Shown: positions 57,180 through 64,000 of the stretch, piece after piece | Position numbering within the stretch: position 1 is the stretch's first letter | Layout: each line of letters starts with the position of its first letter | Translations under genes and position numbers: made by a program | Source of the DNA: Eucommia ulmoides | Taxonomy: Eukaryota; Streptophyta; Magnoliopsida; Garryales; Eucommiaceae | DNA length: 64,000 nucleotides | NCBI GenBank assembly: GCA_016647705.1 | Contig: CM028335.1 | Span: 1,302,001 to 1,366,000, forward strand | Reading direction: 5' to 3' | Notes under the pieces: generated by a model | The model's database searches: none | The model's input: the letters and a program-made list of their open reading frames with translations, nothing else | Told to the model about the DNA's origin: nothing

Positions 57180-59235
57180 TAACATTCTACATTTATTTCA
57201 ATTCCATATAATTGAAAACGTTTTTAATGATTTTAAATAAAATAAAAAAATAGATTATAATCAACTAGTGATCTTTTATAATCAACTAGTGATCTTTAAG
57301 TGGGAATATTTTCGTCATTTATCATTTCACGAAATTCAAGAAATTTTTCTTTCATAACAATTTTAAAAAAAAAAAATTATTTTCCAGATGAATCGTTGTT
57401 AGAAAAAGATATCTTAAATTTAATAATAAAAATATCTTCATTACAAGGTCATGTGCGGAGGTTCCGAAACTTCCTTGACCTAACGTGTCTGTATACATAA
57501 AATATAGGAAATCTTGTTGAGAGGTCCCAAGACTCAAAAAATCACTTTCTAAGGATCATTTCATGTGTTAAAAAATCACTGTTACATGATCCCACAGAGT
57601 GATAATTTTATAGAATAGAACTTTTCACCAAATTTTTCTAAAACATAAGGACATCCCAGTTGCCTAGTTAAACATTGATTATTTAACAATTTCAAATTAA
57701 AAGAAGTTGCCCCACACTTTTAAAAGAGAGCTACTGCCGCAGTAGACAAAAACCAATTTGGTCCCCACTTTTTTCCTCAATTATTCTTTAGGGTAGATCT
57801 CCACATGGGTTGGTTGGTGATCGCTTAAATATAATACCCAAATTTAAGAGTAAAATATTTTAGTATAATGTACTCAAGTACGGGTGTCAAACCACATAGA
57901 TTGGATTGTAATTATTAATTATTTTTTTTATTTTTCAGTTGAATTCAACGACATTGGTTTTGAAATTTTTTAGTGAAAAAAATTAAATAAAAATACTAAA
58001 TGATAAATAACAGGGTTAAGGGCATGCATTCGTCTTTCGATTATCGTAATGCGTTTTAATTCTATGTATAATAAAATAATTTAACTACAAGAAAAATTAC
58101 AACGAGAGCTTGATTATTTAATCGGCATGAACTATTTTCGGGATTCGGTTCCTAATCAATAATGAACCAATCTCTAAACATAATTCATCATATCAAATAC
58201 ATCGATTAATCGACCATTTAATCGGTATATACTATCTTCGAAATTCGAATTATACTAATTTACGGTAAATCAATCCCTAAGTATAACACATCCTATTAAA
58301 CCATAGGGATTAGATATAACCCAAAAACATCAATAAATTATTTCTAATATTTAAAAATTGATTTTAATAATAATGTAAAAACATGCATTCTTTGTCATAC
58401 AATCTTAATACATATTTAAAATAAAACAAGAAATTAAACTACAAAAATTTAACAATAAATATAGTCTGACTCAGATTTGTCTGAGTTGTTCATGGATTGT
58501 TATTGCTCGAGTGATAGTCAACATCGTGAGTATGAACATAAATGGACATTAAACCATAAACGGACATTAAACCATAAATGGTCAATCCTGCCCAATATTT
58601 GTTTTCAATTTCCTACGATTAAATGGTCCATTTGTATCCCCACTTCTCAATGCTTTTCCTCCCTTAAATTCCCTTAATTATTCGAGATCAATCTCATCCA
58701 AATTTGTAATGTTTAGGGCTGACGACAGAACCCAGTGGGTTGGTAGGTCGGATCGCGGAGATTCCTATGTTTTCGCCATTTTTTGCACATTCTTTTTTTT
58801 ATTTTCGACTGTAATCTTGCAAAAATAATAAATTGCATTATTATTAATTAAAAATTAATAAAAGATAATCAAAAGTGATTAAAATTTTACTGAGTGTTGA
58901 CTCATATCCCTACAGTATTTGTTGCAGGATTTACGAAAAAAAAAGTTGCGCCAAGAATTATATTTGGATTTGTATTTAATTCAGTAAAATTGTATTTATT
59001 ATTAATTATTGTAAAATTAATTAAATTAATCAAAATTTGGGACGTTACAATTGTGAAATTGATCCAGATTTATCTGTATTGAAATATTTGTGGTAGACTT
59101 TTTAGTTTTAATTCTCTTCAGAAGAAATCGATTGGCGGTCTTAAGAGACCAGGTCGTTATACTGATTGTTTTCGCTCATCTTAGAATTTGTTCAACGTTT
59201 TTTTATTGTTTTGAAATATTCAGTGAACATTAGAA
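57180..59235. repeat. Repeat modules and a diverged TGTAA-type LTR
   Basis: 57180-57480 continues the repeat interrupted by the MITE. 57640-58480 matches 55000-55800. 58490-58700 is the AAATGGACATTAAACCAT module. 58705-59161 is a diverged LTR (TGTAATG..GGTCGTTATA). No gene. Confidence 0.6.
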
Positions 59236-60345
59236 AAAAATGTTCACACATGTGTTAACACACGATTTTCATGGATGTTAACGTGTTATGTTCCCGCTCC
59301 TAAGTTTAAATATGATACGTGAATATTCAAATACCATTCAAGTAATTAAATATTTCTAGGTTTACATTTGTTATGTCCTGGTTCCTAGGTTTAAATATGA
59401 TACGATTCAAGTAATTAAATATTTCTAGGTTTACTTAAAAAACAAGAATACGGAACATTGTAGAAAATAACTTTTACGTAAACATTCACACAGAATATTT
59501 GAGTGAAAATTGAGCCGAAATGAAATTGAGTGAACTGAAAAAATTGTTCTTAAATATTAGTGAATATTCACGCAATTATCAGAATGACACATTTCGTAAA
59601 TAAGAATAAACAGGGAGGACGTTTATTGAAGACTTTTTTTTATAGTTTTTTTGAAGACTATAAATTTAATTATTTGAGTCAAAAGGTTTTTTTTACAATT
59701 TACTCATTTTTGGAGGACTAAATAATAAATTTTCCTTTAACTTATAATCTAATACTAATACTTAAAAAATGGAAGTAGAGAAAAGTTTTAACGAGTTTGG
59801 AAAATATTTTTTTCAAGCATTTTGGTGAATTCTTATATTACCTTTTATTTTTTTTAATATAACAAATAATTATTTGATTTTTTTTCTAATTAATGCAGAA
59901 ATATATGATTAATTTTCCTAGTGAACATTTTAAATTATTTAAAAATAATTGTGAGTGAAAAAATATTTCCAACCTAAAAGAAATTAGATACGATATAAAT
60001 TAATTAAATTAGAATTTATTTAGACTTACAAAAATTGATAAAATTAATCATAATTTACGGTTATTTATTTTTAATTTTATAATACATTAGTAAAAATTAA
60101 TTTGTAAAAATATTATTTCGTTTTAAAATTATTTATATAATTTTTAATAATATATTTATTTTCGATATTTATGAAATGTCATTACTCAATAAAATATATG
60201 TATACGCTCTCGGATATTATTACCAAAGTTACAAAATTAATACGTATGTATTCCATACTTCAATATTAAGAATTTATTATAATTTTTTTAAACCCGTGAG
60301 ATGAGCAAGTTTAAACTAGTAAGATTTTATACCCGAGACACCCTA
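59236..60345. mobile_element. Single copy of the tandem-array element with Helitron-like end
   Basis: From TGTTCACACATGTGTTAACACACG to AACCCGTGAGATGAGCAAGTTTAAACTAG (split; about 60290-60320) and AAGATTTTATACCCGAGAC. It matches the right parts of array units 1-3 and serves as an outgroup for them. Its hairpin is mutated. Non-coding. Confidence 0.6.
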
Positions 60346-60764
60346 TATCATTTCAACAAATATTAAGGAAATTTCTGTCATTTTTAATGTCTGAGTTATC
60401 CTTGTAACATAATATTTTTATTATTTATTTTATATTTATATTTATATTTTTTACTCTCTCTTATTTATATATATATATATATATTTTACTTATTATGTAT
60501 TTTTATTCATTTATTTTAATTTTTTTGGTGTACGGAAGTAGAAAATTTAAAAAAAATTAAAAAAATCGAAAAGTAATAATAATAATAATAAAAAAAAAAA
60601 TAGAACTTGAAAATTAAAAACTAAATTTAAAAAAATAAAATAATATCAAAGGAAATACTATTTTCTCTTTCTTTCTTCTTTATTTATTTTATTTAAAATT
60701 TTCTGTTTGTCTTTTCATGTTTTTTGTTTTCTAGTTTTTTACTAATATAAAAAAGGGACAATCG
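60346..60764. other. Low-complexity AT-rich DNA
   Basis: Extreme A/T content with a TA tract (60468-60484) and (AAT)n (60575-60592). No feature recognised. Confidence 0.5.
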
Positions 60765-61170
60765 GTAGGAGGTTCTATATTTCAGCTCTAATTGGTCAAA
60801 AGTCTTAGAAGCGGTAAAAACTTTTGATTTAATCCCGTCTGTTTTAAAAATGCGAAAGCCATACACACGTGTTTGTCGCTCACCGTTTGCATGTAACAAT
60901 TTTATATGTAATATCTGTATTTTGTAACATATAACAATTTTGTCTATAAAAATTTTGTTAGATGTCACAAAATTACACACAATATATATAATTAGTTACA
61001 AATAACTAAAGTTACATGTAACAATTTTGTGTGTAATATTACTGTCCTGCAATGTGGGATTAAAACACAAATGAAATCTAGTTTAAAGGACTAAATCAAA
61101 ATTTAATAATACAAAAGGACTTTTTACCAATTAAACTTTAAAAATAGGATTTTTGACTGATTATCCCAAA
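60765..61170. repeat. TTACATGTAAC-rich repeat family, copy 3
   Basis: Begins AATCGGTAGGAGGTTC and ends TTTTGACTGATTATCCC. It contains AAAAATGCGAAAGCC, ACATGTAACAATTTTGTGTG and GGATTAAAACACAAATG, as in the copies at 2720 and 8820, but is shorter. Probably a deletion derivative. Confidence 0.5.
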
Positions 61171-61526
61171 AAAAAAATAAAGAAATAAAAATAATACAAG
61201 TAAAATAGACCGAATAAAATAAACAATATAAAAATGAGAATTTTTTTTTTTTACGAGGATATATTTTTATTAATAAAATATGATAAGGGATGTACGAGGT
61301 ATTATAAAAATTAATGACGGATGATTTTAGTGGTAGTGAAATGACAGGTTTCTCATTTATAAATTAATTACATCTTCGAGAAAATCAGAATGAAAGGGAG
61401 AACAATCATGGAGTTTGATTGTGACGTTGCGAAGACGTCTACACATGGTGGCATTGATACAAAAATGAGTAGGAGTGAAATTATCAGGTGCAAATTCCAT
61501 CAGAGCGAGATAAGGTAGAGAGAGAG
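61171..61526. other. 5' flank of the CAT gene with a possible LINE tail
   Basis: A T run at 61241-61252 followed by 'acgaggatatatttttattaataaaat' (split) resembles the reverse complement of a LINE 3' end, but no coding domain supports it. 61500-61526 is GA-rich leader sequence (AGGTAGAGAGAGAG). The promoter of the CAT gene should lie here; no clear TATA box was chosen. Confidence 0.35.
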
Positions 61527-61746
61527 ATGGAGAAGGGAGAGATTTCTAGCTGCAGCTCCTCCTCTTTCGTTTCCAATTTCTGGTCATCTGCGCTCAGAAC
61601 CAAATCCATAAGCCAGCGTTCGTCGGAGACCTCCGTTCTGGTTCGCAGTCTCGGCCTCCTCGATCTGCTGCTTATCGGGATCGGCGCATCCATCGGCGCC
61701 GGAATTTTCGTCGTCACCGGCACAGTCGCCCGCGATACCGGTCCCG
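61527..61746 (+). CDS. CAT9: Cationic amino acid transporter (CAT9-like), exon 1 only
   Basis: ATG at 61527 opens a 73-codon exon ending at CCCG|GTTAGT (donor 61747). An upstream in-frame GTG is not a plausible plant start. The peptide starts MEKGEISSCSSSSF. It continues with NFWSSALRTKS (17-27), matching the N-terminal FWSSALR-type segment I recall for Arabidopsis CAT9, then VRSLGLLDLLLIGIGASIGA and GIFVVTGTVARDTGP. The GIGASIGAGIF segment (51-61) is the first-helix signature of the APC amino acid transporter superfamily. The full protein would have about 14 membrane helices and transport amino acids, probably at an internal membrane. Exon 2 is not in the remaining 2.25 kb, which contains repeats and a copia element, so intron 1 exceeds 2.2 kb or the gene is disrupted; the window cannot tell. 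Phase 1 at the junction. Confidence 0.85.
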
Positions 61747-62811
61747 GTTAGTATCGGTTTTCAACTCCTGTACTTTTTTACTGTTCATCGCTTACTATAG
61801 AGCACAGAGCTTAGTTTGATTTAACGTTGACTGATCGTCTATTTGTCACTATTTGGAGATCGTAAATCACAAATCGGAAAATCAAAAATCGAAACGAATT
61901 AGGGGAATTTGTGTCTCTGAAAGGCACGCTTACGCTAAAATGAAGCGGATTCTAGAAATGAAATTCAAATTATTAGTTAAACAGCCTTGTGTTGATACAA
62001 TTCCTTTGTCGTTGAGCTTGATTTTCATTGTTTCATGCCGAAATTTTGATTTACTTTGCTTCTGCCATTTTACTCCTACAGCCAACTGGCAAACAATTGA
62101 TATAAGAGCTTTAATTATATCACCATAAACAGATGCCAGCAAGCCAGTTTATACTCGTATATCAATTTTTTAAGCTAAGATTGAAGGTCTTTTGTTCTTC
62201 TTTTTTTTCTGGATCCAAACTCATATTACAGTCAAAATTTTCTTCAAAAGGTCAAAAGACGGATCACACAATTTTAGGCAGCGTTTGGTAACACCTTTTT
62301 TTTTTTAAAGTAAAAATTACTTTTAAAATTAATAAAAAATAAAAACATGAATTTAAATTATTATTATTTATTTTTATTTTTTTAAAGATTAAGAGATCAT
62401 GTATTGGGATAATATTATGATTTAATCCATACACTATCGAACACTCTTTGGTTTTTCATTTTCACTTTTAAGTAAAAGTATTTTTTCGTTGAGTCACCGT
62501 TTGATAACACTTTTAAAGTATTTTATTTGTTTAAAATTTAAAAACAATGTTTGTTTTGCGCATAAAATAAATTAAAAAGAAAAAAAAAAAAAAAAAAAAC
62601 ATGATTTGAAGTAATTTTTTCAAAAGACAAATAATAGTTGCTTTTTGTTTTTTCAATCTTTCTACTCTAAGAAATAGATGGATATTGATGGACTAGGACC
62701 TTTCTACCTAATTTTTTTCAATTATTTATTAATATTTCGGGAATTAAGAGATCATTTATAGTGGTAATACAAAAATAGAAGCCCTATACTATCAAACACG
62801 CTTTTGGTTTT
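61747..62811. other. Start of CAT intron 1 with two diverged repeat copies
   Basis: Intronic sequence. Two related stretches (about 62280-62460 and 62495-62810) share CGTTTG(G/A)TAACAC, TAAGAGATCAT and ACACTATCGAACAC/TACTATCAAACAC, so a MITE-like element is duplicated. A 21-A run lies at 62579-62599. No second exon was found here. Confidence 0.45.
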
Positions 62812-64000
62812 TGTTGGCGTGAGTCCAATTAATGAGTTCATATTCATTTTCTCCAAACCACCATATTAAATGCTCATCCACCATATTCAATGCTTACCTT
62901 CCCCAACTCTATATTTAATGTGATTTCTCAACCATCCTCTTAAATATAGGTTTGAATAGATTTGTATCTATATATATTGATGTAAATATTATCAAAGTAA
63001 TTAATGAAAATAAGATCTTCTACCTATCCTATCTATCTTTTACATGGTATCAGAGCCAAACACAAACCCATATTTGTAAGTTCTTTTGTGGACTGTTTTT
63101 TTCTCTTTTCTTCAATCTCGGGTCCTCCGTTATAATTTCTGATCATATGTTCCGAAACGTTTTTTCAAAACGATTCCAACTACATATTACCTGATCTTTT
63201 TTGACGTTCCACGCGCCATCACGCGCGAAGTGAAACTTTGCCCAGAAACTTACCGATTTGAGCAACATAAACCTATTTTCGAAACCATTTCTTGGTCCGA
63301 TTTCAAATCTGATACCATATCTGAACTCCTATTTTCAAAACGATTCCAACAACATATTATTCGACAAGTTCCGACGTTTTACGCGCCCTCACGCACCGCT
63401 TCTTTCTTACAGCCTTCTTTTCACGCGCCGTCTTCCCAGGCCCACGCACAACCGCTTCATTTTTTGCCCGGTTCAGGCTCTTTTTGACCGGTTCTTGACG
63501 ATATAAGATCGGTTCCTGGCGTTATTTTGTATTTCCAATCCAACGGTGGCGTCGGTTTTGCAAAATATTGTTTCTACAGTATAGTTCCTTTTATAACTAT
63601 ACAGACTGATTCACTGTTAACCTTTCCTGTCCACTCCACTACCAATTCCTGATGGCTGATACAGACTCCCATACTGATGAATCTCCATCTTCATCCATCC
63701 TAGCTGAATTGAACACATAAATGGTTGAAGTTTTAAGCAAAACTTCAACCCCAACCCAAACTTCCGATAGTACTATTGCACCGATCGGCATCAAGTTGGA
63801 TAACACCAACTATGCTCTTTGGTCCTAGGTGGTCGAGATGTACATCTCGGACAAAGACAAACTGGGATATATAAACGGCGATTTACCCCAACCTCCTCCG
63901 ACGGACCCTACCTTTCAACGATGGTGCACTGACAACGCTATTGTTAAAGGATGGTTGATTAATTCCATGGACTCCTCTCTTATTAGTAACTTCATTTGCT
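62812..64000 (+). mobile_element. Ty1/copia-type LTR retrotransposon, 5' part, in CAT intron 1
   Basis: 5' LTR 62812-63044 (TGTTGGCG..TTTACA, 233 bp). It is followed directly by TGGTATCAGAGCC (63045-63057), the tRNA-Met primer-binding site. A leader of about 600 bp comes next and then a gag-like frame. The element runs off the right edge. It is in the same orientation as the CAT exon. Confidence 0.85.
63652..64000 (+). pseudogene. Copia gag remnant with in-frame stops
   Basis: From ATG 63652 the frame encodes the N-terminal copia gag pattern: a Ser/Thr-rich start, then KLDNTNYALWS (about codons 48-58), KLGYINGDLPQPP and WCTDNAIVKGWLINSM. TAA at 63718-63720 and TAG at 63826-63828 interrupt it. 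Both could arise by a single C-to-T change. Since two stops fall within the first 60 codons, this copy cannot make a full gag product. Annotated as a fossil only. Confidence 0.85.

Overview
The window is eukaryotic nuclear DNA from a flowering plant, most likely a eudicot. It is AT-rich and repeat-dominated. It has spliced genes with GT..AG introns, plant-specific transcription factors (trihelix and HD-Zip I), plant SINEs of the Au type, TRIMs, MITEs and nested LTR-retrotransposon remnants. There are no operons and no prokaryotic features. All family names come from recognition by eye; no database was searched.

Three host genes are supported. (1) A single-exon trihelix transcription factor of the HRA1 (At3g10040)-like clade lies on the minus strand at 663-1976. 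(2) A three-exon class I HD-Zip gene of the LMI1/ATHB-51/ATHB-22 type lies on the plus strand at 15379-18675. Its splice phases join perfectly and predict a 222-residue protein. (3) The first exon of a cationic amino acid transporter (CAT9-like) lies at 61527-61746; the rest of the gene is beyond the right edge, and a copia retrotransposon sits in its first intron. The genes share no obvious pathway.

Layout: 1-2.7 kb trihelix gene and promoter; 2.7-15 kb intergenic DNA with MITEs, SINEs, a solo LTR, a palindrome-bearing repeat array, GA/CT microsatellites and a TRIM with a LINE nested in it; 15.2-19.3 kb HD-Zip gene with a TRIM in intron 1, a SINE in intron 2 and a MITE just past the stop; 19.8-46.1 kb two direct copies of a large segment (about 21.2-29.9 and 34.4-46.1 kb) that differ by nested insertions with visible target-site duplications; 46-53.8 kb a three-unit tandem array (2532-bp offset between the last two units) whose middle unit is a recombinant; 53.8-54.6 kb a decayed copy of HD-Zip exon 3 plus its 3' flank; 54.6-61.4 kb more repeats; 61.5-64 kb CAT exon 1 and the copia element.

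The most interesting points are the HD-Zip exon-3 pseudogene directly beside a Helitron-like terminus and carrying a methylation-decay mutation pattern, the tandem array with a mappable unequal-crossover interval, and the paired segments that allow relative dating of at least four insertions. I saw no clearly novel biochemical system.
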